A stretch of DNA of 64,000 nucleotides. Source: Capsicum annuum. Taxonomy: Eukaryota; Streptophyta; Magnoliopsida; Solanales; Solanaceae. Positions 20,851 to 34,121 of this stretch are shown one piece after another (positions within the stretch are counted from its first letter, which is position 1; each line of letters starts with the position of its first letter). The notes below the pieces were generated by a model. That model was not told the origin of the DNA, made no database searches, and saw only the letters and a program-made list of their open reading frames with translations. The position numbers and the translations under genes were made by a program. Where the stretch lies: positions 1,046,968 through 1,110,967 of the forward strand of contig NC_061118.1 in NCBI RefSeq assembly GCF_002878395.1, written 5' to 3'.

Positions 20851-23800
20851 GCATTATCGAGCCAAATTAGTGTGCTATAGGCCACCCTTTTGGGGGTGGG
20901 CCTTGGCTCAAAGCATGATGTGGGACAAAAATCTATCGAGGTATGCCAGGGAGGATGGGGATCATCCTAATGTGGTCCGTTTAATTATTCGTGGCCATTT
21001 GGGTGGACAAACCGGCGAAACGGTGTGAACGAGACATTTTTGGGCTAAATCAGTGAGCTATAGCCCACAATTTAGGGGGTGCGCCCGGGGTCCAGGCGTA
21101 CTGTGGGCAAATAATTAACTGGGGCATGCTAGGGAGGTTGGGGATCATCCCAGTGTGGTTCATTTAATTTTTTGTGGCCATTTGGGCGGACAGACAAGCA
21201 AAATGGTGCGAACGGGGCATTTTTAGGCTAAATCGGTGTGTTATAGCCCACGGTATTGGGGGTGAGCTCGGGGTCCATTCGTGTTATCGGCCGAAAATCA
21301 ACTGGGGCGTGCTAGGGAGGTTGGGGATCATTCCAGTATGGTCCGATTTATTTTTTGTGGCTGTTTGGATGGATAAAAGGGTAAAATAGTGCGATCGGGG
21401 CATTTTCGGTCCAAATTGGTGTGTTATAGCCCACAGTTTTGGGGTGGGCCTGGGGTCCGAGCGTTTTTTGGGTCCAAAATTGATCGGGGCATGCCAGGGT
21501 AGTTAGGGTTTATCCCATTGTGCTTCTTTACTTTTTTTGTGGCTATTTGGGTGGACAAAGGGGCAAAACGGCGGGAACGGAGCATTATCGGGCCAAATCG
21601 TGTGCTATAGCCCACGGTTTTGGGAGTGGGCCTAGGTTCGGACATGCTGTAGGTCAAAAATCAACTGAGGAGTGCCAGGGATGTTGGGTATCATCCTAGT
21701 ATGGTTCATTTAATTTTTCGTGGCCATTTGGGTGGCCAAATGGGAAAAACGACACGAACGGGGCATTTTTGGGCTAAATCGGTGAGCTATAGCCCATGGT
21801 TTTAGGGGTGGGTTCAGGGTCCAGGCGTGTTGTGGGCCAAAAATTGACTGGGGTATGCCAGGGAGGTCGGGATCATTCTAGTATAGTCCGTTTAATTTTT
21901 CGTGGCTATTTGGGTGGACAAAAGGGCAAAACGACGAGAATGGGGCATTTTTGGGCCCAATTGGTGTGCTATAGCCCACAGTTTTGGGGGTGGACCTAGG
22001 GTCTGGGCGTGTTGTGGGCCAAAAATCAACCGCGGCATGACAGGGTGGTTGGGGATTGACCCTGTGTCGTCTGTTTAATTTTTTAGTCGATTTGTGTGGA
22101 CAGACGGGTGAACCATCGCGAACGGGGCATTATCGGGCCAAATCGTTATTCTATAGCCCCCGATTTTGAGGGTAGGCCTGGGGTTCGGGCATACTGTGGG
22201 CTGAAAATTGATCAAGGAATGCCAGAGAGGTTGGGGATCATCCCAGTGTGGTCCATTTAATTTTGGTGGCTATTTGGGTGGACAAACGGGCGAAACGGCG
22301 CGAATGGGGCATTTTCGGGCTAAATCAATGTGCTATACCCCAGGGTTTTAGTGGTGCGCCGGGGGTTTGGGCGTGTTGTGGGTTAAAACTTGAATGAGGC
22401 CTGTCAGGTAAGTTGGGGGTCATTCTAGTATGGTTCGTTTAAGTTTTTTTGGCCCTTTGGGAGAACAAATGGTCGAAACGGCGCGAACAAGGAAAATTTG
22501 GGCCAAATCGGTGTGTTATAGCCCAGGGTTTTGGGGGAAAGCCTGGGCTTTGGGTGTACTATGGTCCAAAAATTGATCGGGGCATGCCAGGTAGGTCGGG
22601 GATCATCCAAGCATGGTCTATTTAATTTTTCGTAGCCATTTGGGTGGAGAAACTGGAGAAACGACTCGAACGGGGCATTTTTGGGCCAAATTGGTGTGCT
22701 ATAGCCCACGGTATCTGGGGTGCGCCCGGGGTCCTGGCGTGCTATAGGCCAGAAATCGATCGGGGTGTGATAGGGAGGTCGGGGATCATCCCAGTGTGGT
22801 CCGTTTAATTTTCTGTGGCCATTTGGGTGGGCAAACATGCAAAACGGCACGAACGGGGAATTTTTGAGCCAAATCGGTGTGCTATAACCCAAGATTTTTA
22901 GGGTGGGCCCGGGTTTCGGGTGTTCTGTATGCCAAAAATCGACCGGAGCATGCCAGAGAGGTTGGGGATTATCCCAGTGTAGTCTATTTAATTTTTCGTG
23001 GCCATTTGGGTAGATAAACGGGCGAAACGACACGAACTGAGTATTTTTGGGCCAAATCGGTATGCTATTGCCCACTTTTTCAAGGGTCATCTTGGGGTTC
23101 GGGCATACTGTAGGCCAAAAATTGATCGGGGCATGCCAGGATATTTAGGATCATCCCGGTGTGGTCCGTATAACTTTTTGGTGTGCTATAGCCCAGTGTT
23201 TTGGGGGTTGGCTCGGGGTCCTGGCTTGCTGTGGGACAAAAATCGACCGGGGTATGTCAAGGAGGTTGGCGATCATCCCAGTGTGGTTTGTTTAACTTTT
23301 CATGGAAATTTGGGTGGACAAACGAGTGAAATAGCCCGAACGGGGCATTTTCGGGCTAAATCGATGAGGTGTAGCCCTTGATTTTGGGGGTGGGCCTGGG
23401 GTTCGAGCATGCTGTGGGCCAAAAATCCACTGAGGCATGCTAGGGAGGTTGCATATCATCCCAGTGTAGTCCGTTTAACTTTTCCTGGCCATTTAGGTGG
23501 ACAAATTGGAGAAACGGCACGAACAGGGCATTTTTGGGCCAAACAGGTCTGATATAGCCCACGGTTTTGGGGTTGGACCACGGGTCTGGGCATATTATGG
23601 GCTGGAAATCGATTGAGGCATTATAAGAAGGTTGGGAATCATCCAAGTGATGTCCGTTTAAATATTCATGGCCATTTGGGTGGACAAATGAGCAAAACGG
23701 TGCGAATAGGGCATTATCAGGCCAAATCGGTGTGCATAGCCCACGATTTTTGGGTGGGGTTGGGTCCGGGTGTGTGGTTGGCAGAAAATTGATTGTGGCA

Positions 23801-24870
23801 TGCCCAGGAGGTTGGGAATCACCCCAGTATGGTCCATTTAATTTTTCATGGCCATTAGGGTGGACAAACGGGCGAAACGCCGCTAACGGGGCATTTTTGG
23901 GCCAAATTGGTGGGCTATAGCCCATAGTTTCAGGGGTGGGATAGGGGTCCAGGCATGCTGCAGGCTAAATCGTTATGCTAAAGCCTACGATTTTAGGGGT
24001 GGGCCTGGGGTCCTAGCGTTCTGTGGGCCAAAAATCGATCGGGGCATGGTAGGGAGGTTGGGGATCGTCCCAGTGTGGTCCGTTTATTTTTTTTGTATCT
24101 ATTTGGGTGGACAAACGGGTCAAACAGCGCAAACGGGGCATTTTCGAGCTAAATCGGTGTGCTATAGCCTACAATTTTAGGGGTGGGCCTAGGTTCTGAA
24201 CGTGCTGTTGGCCAAAAATCGACCGAGGCATGCTAGGGAGGTTTAAGATTATCCCATTGCAGTTTGTTTAATTTTTTTTTGCCATTTGGGTGGACAAAAA
24301 GGAGAAACGGCGTGAACGGGTCATTTTTGGGCCAAATCTGTGTGATATAGCCCATGATTTTGGGGGTGGGCCTGGGGTCCAAGCGTGTTATGGGCCAAAA
24401 ATCAATTGGGGCATGTCAGGGGGTTGAGGATCATCCCAGTGTGGTCCATTTTATTTTTTGTGGCCATTAGGGTGGACAAAATGGAGAAATGATGCAAATG
24501 AGGCATTTTCAGGCCAAATCGGTGTGCTATAACCTGCAATTTTGGGGGTGGCCCCAGGGTCAGAGCGTGCTGCGGGCTAAAAACCGATCAGGGCGTGCTA
24601 GGGAGGTTGGGGATTATCCCAGTGTAGTCCGTTAAATTTTTCATAGATTTGGGTAGGCAAACGAGTGAAACGGCTCAAACGGGGCATTTTTGGGCCAAAT
24701 CGGTGTGCTATAGCCTACGATTTTAAGGGTACGACCGGGGTTCGGGCGTGTTGTGGGCTAAAAATTGATCGAGGCATGCCAGGGAGGTTGGGGATCATCC
24801 CAATATGGCCCGTTTAATTTTTTGAGTATATTTGGGTGGACAAACAAGCAAAACGGCATCAACAGGGCGT
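20851..24870 (+). repeat. Segmental duplicate A2 (about 4 kb of satellite)
   Basis: Second copy, adjacent to A1 and about 22 monomers long. The GTGGCCCCxxGGTC variant at 20530 recurs at 24547, and the truncated junction near 19950 recurs near 23965. Boundaries cannot be set to the base by eye. Confidence 0.72.
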
Positions 24871-27798
24871 TATCGGGCCAAATCGGTGTTCTATAGCCCA
24901 CGGTTTTGGGTGTGGACCCGTGGTCTGAGCATGCTGTGGTCCGATAATTGATCGGGACAGGCAAGGGAGGTTGGGGAAAAGTCCCAGTGTGGCCAGTTTA
25001 ATTTTTTGTGGATATTTTGGTGGAGAAACAAGAAAAACGGTGCAAACAGGGGATTTTAGGGCCAAATCGGTGTGCTATTTCCCACGGTTTTGGGGAGTGG
25101 GCCTGGGTTTTGGGCGTTCTCTGGTTCAAAATTTGATCGGGACGTGCCAGAGAGGTTAGGGATCATCCCAGTATGTTCTGTTTAATTTGTTATGCCCAGT
25201 TGTGTGGATAAACGGGTGAAACGGCACGAACAGGGCATTATCGGCTCAAATTGATGTGCTATAGACCATGATTTTTGGTGTGGGCCCGAGGTCTGGGCAT
25301 GCTGTGGGCCACAAATCGACTGGGGTATGCCAAGGAGATTATAGATCATCCCAGTATGGTCCGTTTAATTTTTTGTGGCCATTTTGGTTGACAAACGGGC
25401 AAAACGGCGCGAATGAGGCACTTTTGGGCCAAATCAATATGTTATGGCCCACGATTTTGGGGAAGTGCTGTAGGCCAAAAATTTACCGGGATATGACAGG
25501 GAGGTAGGGGATTATCCTACTATGGTACGTTTACCATTTGGGTGGACAAAAGGTCAAAACGGCACGAATGGGGCATTTTTGGGACAAAATCGATGTGCTA
25601 AAGCCCACAATTTTGGGGGTGGGCTTGGGGTCCGGGCGTGCTGTGGGCCCAAAATTGATCGGGGCGTGCCAGGGAGGTTGGGAATCATCCCAGTGTGGTC
25701 CATTTAATTTTTTATGGCTATTTGGGTGGATCAACGAGCAAAATGATGCAAACAGGTCATTTTTGGGCCAAATCGGTATGCTATAGACCATAGTTTTAGG
25801 GGTTGGCTCAGGGTCCGGGTGTGCTGAGGTTCAAAAATCGCCCGAGGCATGCCAGGTAGGTTGGGGATCGTCCAAGCTTGGTCCGTCTTATTTTTTGTAG
25901 CTATTTGGGTGGACAAACTGGTGAAACGGCTCGAACGGGGTATTTTCGGGCCAAATCGGTGTGCTATATAGCCCACGGTTTCTGGGGTAGGCCCGGGGTT
26001 CGGGCGTGCTGTGGGCCCAAAATTGACCGAGGCATACCAGGGAGGTTAGGGATCATTCCGGTGTGGTTCGTTTAATTTTTTATGGACATTTGGGTGGACA
26101 AACAGGCAAAACAGCGTGAACAGGGCATTTTTAGGCTAAATTAGTGTGCTATAGCCCATGGTTTTGGGGGTAGGCCCGGGGTTCGGGCGTGTTTTGGGCC
26201 AAAAATTGATCGAGGCATGTCAGGGAGGTTAGGAATAGTCCCGGTGTGGTCTTTTTAATATTTCGTGGCCATTTCAGTGGATAAATAGGCAAAACAGCCT
26301 GAATGGGGCATTTTTAGGGCAAATAGGTGTGCTATAGCCCACGGTTTCAAGGGTGGGCTCAGGTTCGGGCGTACTATAGGTCGAAAATGGACTGGGGCAT
26401 TCCAGGGAGTTAAGGGATCATCCCAGTCTTGTTCATTTAATTTTTTGTGGCTATTTAGGTGGACAAACGGGTGAAACGGCGCGATCGGGGCATTTTCGGG
26501 CTAAATCGGTGTGCTATAGCCACAATTTTAGGGGTGGGCCCAGGGTTCGTTCATTTTGTGGGCTGAAAATCGACTCGGGCGTGCCAGGGAGGTTGGGGAT
26601 CATTCCAGTGTAATTTGTTAATTTTTCATTGCCATTTGGGTGGACAAACGGGTTAAACGGCGGGAATGGGGCATTTTTAGGCTAAATCGGTGTGATATTG
26701 GCAAGGGTTTTGGGGTTGGACCCATGGTCTGGGCGTGTTGTGCGCTGAAAATCTATTGGCATATGCCAGAGAGCTTGGGTATCATTCCAGTGTTGTTCGT
26801 TTAATTTTTTGTGGCCATTAGGGTCGACAAAATAGCGAAACGGTGCGAATGAGGCATTTACAGGCCAAATCGGTGTGGTATATCCCACGGTTTCGAGGGT
26901 GGGCCCAGGGTCCAAATGTGCTGTGGGCCAAAAATTAACCGGGGAGTGCTAGGGAAGCTGGGGGTCATCCCAGTGTGGTCCGTTTAACTTTTTGTGGCTA
27001 TTTGGGTGGACAAATGGGAAAACGACGCGAATGGGGCATTTTTGGGCTAAATAGGTGTGATATAGCCCACGGTTTTGGAGGTGGACCCGGGGTCCGAACG
27101 TGTTGTAGGACGAAAATCGACTGGGGTATGCCAGGGAGGTTGGGAATTATCCAAGTGATGTCCGTTTAATTATTCATGGCCATTTGGGTGGACAAACAAG
27201 CGAAACGGCGCAAATAGGGCATTATTGGGCTAAATCGGTGTGCTATAGCCCACGATTTTAGGGTAGGCTTGGGTCCGAGCGTGCTGTTGGTAGGAAATTA
27301 ATCGGGGCATGCCAGGGAGGTTGGAAATCATCCCAGTGTGGTCCATTTAACTTTTCATGGCCATTAGGGTGGGAAAATGGGCGTAATGGCGCGAATGGGG
27401 TATTTTCATGCCAAATCAATGTGCTGTAGCCCACAATTTCGAGGGTGGACCCGAGTTCCAGGTGTAGTGTGGATCAAAAATTGAACAGGGCATGTCAGGG
27501 TGGATGGGGATCATCCCAGTATGGTCCGTTTAATTTTTCCTGGCCATTTGGATGGACAAACTTGCAAAATAGCGCGAACGGGGCATTTTGGGCCAATTCG
27601 GTGTGCTATAGCTCATAATTTCAGGGGTGGGCCTAGGGTCCGGGCATGCTGTTGGCCAAAGGGAGGATAGGGATCGTCCTAGTATGTCCGTTTAATTTTT
27701 TGTGGCCCTTTAGGTGGACAAAAGGGTGAAATAGCGCGAATGGGGAATTTTCGGGCCAAATCGGTGTGCTATAGCCCTCGGTTTCAGGGGTGAACCCA

Positions 27799-27822
27799 GG
27801 GCATTCACCAGTCGATTTTTGG
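27799..27822 (-). repeat. Micro-inverted satellite fragment
   Basis: Within + oriented array, GGCATTCACCAGTCGATTTT followed by TGG reads as the reverse complement of the monomer's CCAAAAATCGAC...GCATGCC segment. Forward sequence resumes at GGGGTAGGCCCGAGG. Confidence 0.75.
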
Positions 27823-30800
27823 GGGTAGGCCCGAGGTTTGGACATGCTGTGGGCTAAAAATAGACCAGTGCATGCTAGGGAGGTTGCGGATCATCCTAGT
27901 GTGGTTCGTTTAATTTCTTATGCCCATTTGGATGGAGAAACAGGCATAACGGCATGAACGGAGCATTTTTGGGCTAAATCAGTGTGCTATAGCCCACGGT
28001 TTCGTGGGTGGGCTAAGGGTCCGAGAGTGCTGTGGGTCAAAAATTAACTGGGGCATTCCAGGGAGGTTGGGAATCGTCCCAGCGTGATTCGTTTAATTTT
28101 TCATGGCCATTTGGATGGATAAACAGGCAAAACGGCACGAATAGAGCATTTTTGGGCTAAATCGTTGTGCTATAGTCCACGATTTCAGGGTGGGCCCAGG
28201 GTCCAGGCGTGCTATAGGCAAAAAACTGAGCGAGGTCTTCCAGGGAGGTTGGGGATCATCCCAGTATGGTCTGTTTAATTTTTCTTGGCCATTTGGGTGG
28301 ACAAACAGGCGAAACAGCGTGAACGGGCCATTTTTTGGGCAAATAGTTGTGCTCTAGCCCACGGTTTTGGGGGTGGGCTCAGGGTTCGGGTATGCTGTGT
28401 GCCAAAAATTGACCGAGGCATGCCAGGGATGTTGGAGATCATCCCAGTGTAGTACGTTTAACTTTTCGTGGCCATTTGGGTTGACAAATAGGAAAAACGG
28501 CGCGAACAAGGCATTTTTAGGAAAAATCGATGTGCTATAAGCCACGGTTTAGGGGGTGTGCTCGGGGCACGGGTGTGCTTTGGGTCAAAAATTGACCAGG
28601 TCGTGCCAAGGAGGTTGGGGATTATCTCAGTGTGGTTTGTTTAAGTTTTAAGGCTATTTGGGCGGACAAACAGGCGTAACGGTGTGAACGAGGTATTTTC
28701 GAGCCATATCGATGTGGTATAGGCCACAGTTTTAGGGGTGGGCCCAAGGGCTGGCGTGCTATGGTCCAAAAATCAACTGGGGCATGCCAAGGATATTGGG
28801 GATCATCCCAGTATTGTTAGTTTCATTTTTTGTCGCCATATGGGTGGATAAACAGGCAAAACAACACGAGCGGGGCATTTTCAAACCAAATTAGTGTGCT
28901 ATTGCTCACGGTTTAGGGGTGGGCCCAGGGTCCGGGCTTGCTGTCAACCAAAAATTGACCTGAGCGTGCCAGGGAGATTGAGAATCATCCTAGTATTGTC
29001 CGTTTAATTTTTTGTGGCCATTTGGGTGTACAAACAAGCAAAACGGAGCAAACAGGGCATTTTTGAGATAAATTGATGTGCTATAGCGCACGCCTTTGGA
29101 GGTAGGCCCAAGGTTCGGGCGTGTTGTGGGCCAAAAATTGATCAGGGAATGCCAGTAAGGTTGGGGATCATTTCAGTATGGTCCGTTTCATTTTTTGTTG
29201 TTATTTGTGTGGACAAACTGGTGAAACGGCGTGAACGACGTATTTTTAGACAAATCGGTGTGCTATAGCCTACGGTTTTGGGTGTGGGCCTTGGATACGG
29301 GTGTGCTGTGGTCCAAAAATTGATTCGGGTGCGCCAGGGAGGTTGGGGATCATCCCAGTATGGTCCGTTTATCTTTTCGTGGCCATTTAAGTGGACAAAC
29401 AGGCGAAACAATGCCAATGGGGCATTTTTTGGTCAAATTAATAATATGCTATAGCCCACAGTTTTGAGGGTGGGCCCAGGGTCCAAGCATGTTGTGGGCC
29501 GATATTTGACTGAGGCATGTCAAGGGGGTTGAAGATAGTCCCAGTGTGGTCCGTTTTATTTTTTGTGTCCATTTGGGTGGACAAACGAGCGAAACAATGC
29601 GAACGAGGCATTTTTGGGCTAAATCGGTGTGCAATAGCCCACGGTTTTGGGGGTCGGCCCAGGGTTTGGCCGTGATGTAGGTTAACAATTGATCGGGACA
29701 TGCCAAGGAGATTGGGGTTCATCTTAGTGTGGTGTATTTAATTTTTCGTGGCTATTTGGGTGGACAAATGGGAGAAACGGCGCGAATGGGGTATTTTTAG
29801 GGGTGGGCCCAGGGTTCGGGTATGCTGTAGGTCCAAAATCAATTGGGGCATGACAGGGAGGTTGGGGATCTTCCCAGTGTGGTCCGTTTAACTTTTCTTG
29901 GCCATTCGGGTGGACAAACGGGCGTAACGGTGCGAACGGGGCATTTTTGGGCCAAATCAGTGTGCTATAATAGCCTATGGTTTCAAGGGTGGGACCGGGG
30001 TCTGGGCGTGCTGTGGGTAAAATGTGCAAAACAGTGTGAATGGGGTATTTTTGGGCCAAATCAGTGGGCTGTAGCCCACGATTTTAGGTGTTGGCCCGGC
30101 GTTCGGGCATGCTGTGGGCGAAAAATCAATCGAGGCATGCCAAGGAGGTTGGATATCATCCAAGTATGGTCCATTTAATTTTTCGTGGCCATTTAGGAGG
30201 ACAAATGGGTGAAACGGCATTAACGGGGCATTTTCAGGCCAAATCGATGTGCTATAGCCTACGGTTTTGGGGGTGGGCTCGGGTTTCGGGCGTGCTGTAG
30301 GCCGAAAATCGAATGGGGCATGCTAGGGAGGTTGAGGATTGTCCCAGTTTGGTCCGTTTAACTTTTCAAGGCCATTTGGGTAAACAAACGAGCGAAATGG
30401 CGCAAATAGGGCATTTTAAGGAAAAATCGGTGTGCTATAGCCCACGATTTTGGGGTGGGCCCGGGGTCAAGGCATGCTGTGGTCTAAAAATTGACTGGGG
30501 CATGCAAGGGAGGTTGGGGATCGTTCTAGTGTGGTCCGTTTAATTTTTTGTGGCTATTTGGATGGACAAACGGGCAAAATGGCATGAATAGGGCATTTTT
30601 GGGCCAAATCGGTGTGCTATGGCCCACGGTTTAGGGGGTGTGCTGTGGGCTAAAAATTGATCAAGGCATGCCAGGGAGGTTGGGGATCATCTTAGTGTGG
30701 TCGATTTAATTTTTTCAGGCTATTTAGGTAGACAAACAGGTGGAATAGCGTGAACGAGGTATTTTAGGGGAAAATTATTATGCTCTTGCCTACGGTTTTG

Positions 30801-33800
30801 GGGGTGGGGCCGGGGTTCAAGAGTGTTGTGGGATAAAAATTAACCGAGGCATGCCAGGGATGTTGGGGATTATCCTAGTGTGGTTCGTTTAAATTTTTAG
30901 GGCTATTTGTGTGGACAAACGGGCGAAACGGCGCGAACAGGGAATTTTCGGTCCAAATCGGTGTGCTATAGCCCACGGTTTAGGGGGTGTGCCCAGGGTA
31001 CGGGTGTGCTGTGGGTTGAAAATTGATCGGGGTATGCCAGAGAGGTTGGGGATCATCTTAGTGTGGTCTGTTTAATTTTTCTTGGCCACTAGGGAGGACA
31101 AAAAGGCGTAGCGGCGCGAACGGGGTATTTTCGAGCCATATCGGCGTGGTATAGCCTACAGTTATAGGGGCAGGTGGGCCGGGTCTGACCGTGCTGTGGT
31201 ACAAAAATCAACCACAGCATGCCAGGGATGTTGGGGTTTATCCCAGTGTGGTTACTTTAATTTTTTGCGGCCATATGTGTGGTCAAACGTGCAAAACAAC
31301 GCGAATGGGGCATTTTTGAGCCAAACTAGTGTGCTATTGCCCACGGTTTAGGGGGTGGGCCCAGGGTTTGAGCGTGCTATTGGCCAAAAATTGACCAGGG
31401 CGTGCTAGGGAGGTTAGGGATTGTCTCATTGTGGTTTGTTTAATTTTTTGTGGCCATTTGGATGGACAAACAGGCAAAATGGTGGTAATGGGGCATTTTT
31501 GGGCTACATTGGTGTGCTATAGCTTACGGTTTAGGGGTTGGCTCGGGTTCCGGCGTGCTATGGGACGAAAATCGATCAGGGCACACCAGGGAGGTTGGTG
31601 ATCGTCCTAGTGTGGTCTGTTTAATTTTTCGTGGCTATTTGGGTGGACAAACGGGTGAAACAGCATGAACGGGGCATTTTCGAGCTAAATTGATGTGCTA
31701 TAGACAATGGTTTCGGGTGTGGGCTTGGGGTCCATGCGTGTTGTGGACTGAAAGTCGATCAGGGCATGCCAGGGAGGTTGTGGATCATCCCACTGTAGTC
31801 CATTTACTATTTTGTGGCCATTTGGATGACAAAAGGGCAAAATGGCGCGAACGGGGTATTTTCAGGCCAAATCGGTATGCTATAGCCCATGGTTTTTAGG
31901 GTGGGCGTGGGGTCCGGGCATATTGTGGGATAAAAATCAACTGAGATATGCCAGGGAGGTTGGGGATCATCCCAGTGTGGTCTGTTTAATTTTTCATGAT
32001 TATTTGGGTGGACAAACGGGCAAAGCGTGTTTCAGGTGTTCTGTGGGCCAACAATCGACAGAGGCATGCCAAGGAGGTTGGGGATCATCCCAGTATGGTT
32101 CGTTTAATTTTTTCTCGATATTTAGGTGGACAAACAAGTGAAATGGCGCGAACCGGGTATTTTTGTTCCAAATCGGTATGCATAGCCCACGATTTTGAGG
32201 GTGGGCCCGGGGTCCAGCGTGCTGTGGACTAAAAATCAACTAGGAAGGTTGGAAATCATCCCAGTATGGGCGGTTTAATTTTTTATTGATATTTGGGTGG
32301 ACAAACGGGTGAAACGGTGAGAATGGGGCGTTATCGGGCCCAATCGACGTTCTATAGCCCACGATTTCAGGGGTAGGACGTGGGTTAGGGCATGTTGTGG
32401 GCTAAAAATCGACCGAGGCATGTCAGGGAGGCTGGGGATCATCCTAGTATGGTCCATTTAATTTTTACTGGCCATTTACATAGAAAAATTGGCGAAACGG
32501 CGCCAACGGGGTATTTTTGGGCCAAATTGGTTTGCTATAGTCTATGGTTTTGGGGGTGGGCCCGGGGTTCTGGCGTACTGTGGGCCAAAAATTGACTGGA
32601 ACATGCCAAAAGAGGTTGGGGATTGTCCTAGTATGATCCGTTTAATTTTTTGTGGCCATTTGAGTGGACAAATGGTTGAAACGGTGTGACAGGGCATTTT
32701 CGGGCCAAATCAGTGTGCTATAGCCCATGGATTTAGGGGTGGGACCAGGGTTCGGGCGTTCTGTAGGCCAAAAACTGATTGGGTCATGCCAAGGAGGTTG
32801 GGGATCATTCCAGTGTGGTTCGTTTAATTTTTGTGGCCATTTGGATAGAACAACGGGCAAAACAGTGCGAACAGGACATTTTTGGGCAAAATAGGTGCGC
32901 TATAGCCCACAGTTTTGAGGGTGGGCCCAAGGTCCATGTGTGTTGTGGTTCAAAAATTGAACGGGGTATGCTAGGTAGGTTGGGGATCTTCCAAGAATGG
33001 TCCATTTAATTTTCATAGCCATTTGGTTGTACAAATGGGCGAAATGGCTTGAATAGGGCATTTTCGAGCCAAATCGGTGTGCTATAGCCCACGGTTTCTG
33101 GGGTGAGCCCAGGGTCCGGGCGTGCTGTGGGCTGAAAATTGATCGGGGTATGCTAGGGAGATTGGGGATCGTCCCAGTGTGGTCCGTTTAATTTTTCGTG
33201 GATATTTGGGTGTACAAACAGTAGAAACGGTGCAAATGAGGCATTTTGGGATAAATCGGTGTGCTATAGCCCACGATTTTGGGGGTGCACCCGGGATCCG
33301 GGTGTGCTGTGGGCCAAAAATCAACTGGGGCATACCAGGGAGGCTGGGGATCTTTCCATTGTTGTTCATTTTATTTTTCATGGCCATTTGGGTAGACAAA
33401 CGGGCGAAACAACATGAATGTGGCATTTTTGGGCTAAATCGGTGTGCTATAGCCCACGGTTTCGGGGGTGGCCCAAGGGTCAGGGCATTCTGTGTGTCTA
33501 TAATCGTCTAAGGCATGCCAGGGAGGTTGTGGATCATCCCAGTGTGGTCCATTTAATTTTTCAAGGCCATTTGGGTGAACAAATGAGTGAAACTGCTCAA
33601 ACGGGGCATTTTTAGGCCAAATCGGTGTGCTATAGCCCACGATTTTAGGGGTGGGCCTAGGTTTTGGGCGTGCTATGGGTCGAAAATCAACCCAGTGGTG
33701 CTAGGGAGGTTGGGGATCGAGCCAAATCAATATACTATTGCCTAAGATTTCGGGGGTGGGCCTGGGGTTCGGGCGTGTTGTGGTTTGACAATCAATCGTC

Positions 33801-34121
33801 GCGTGCCAGGGAGGTTGGTGAAAGTCCCAGTGTGGTCCGTTTAATTTTTTACGAATATTTGGGTGGACAAATAAGCTAAACGATGCTAACAGGGTTTTTC
33901 CAGCCAAATCGGTGTGCTATGTCCTACAGTTTTTAGGGTGGGCCCGGGGTCCGGGTGTGCTATGGTCCGAAAATCGACCGGGGCATGCCAGGGAGTTTGG
34001 GGATCATCCCAGTGTGTTCTGTTTAATTTTTTAATGGCCATTTGGGTGGACAAACGTGTAAAACGGCGCGAATAGGGCATTATTGGAATAAATCGGTGTA
34101 CTATACCCCGCGGTTTTAGGG

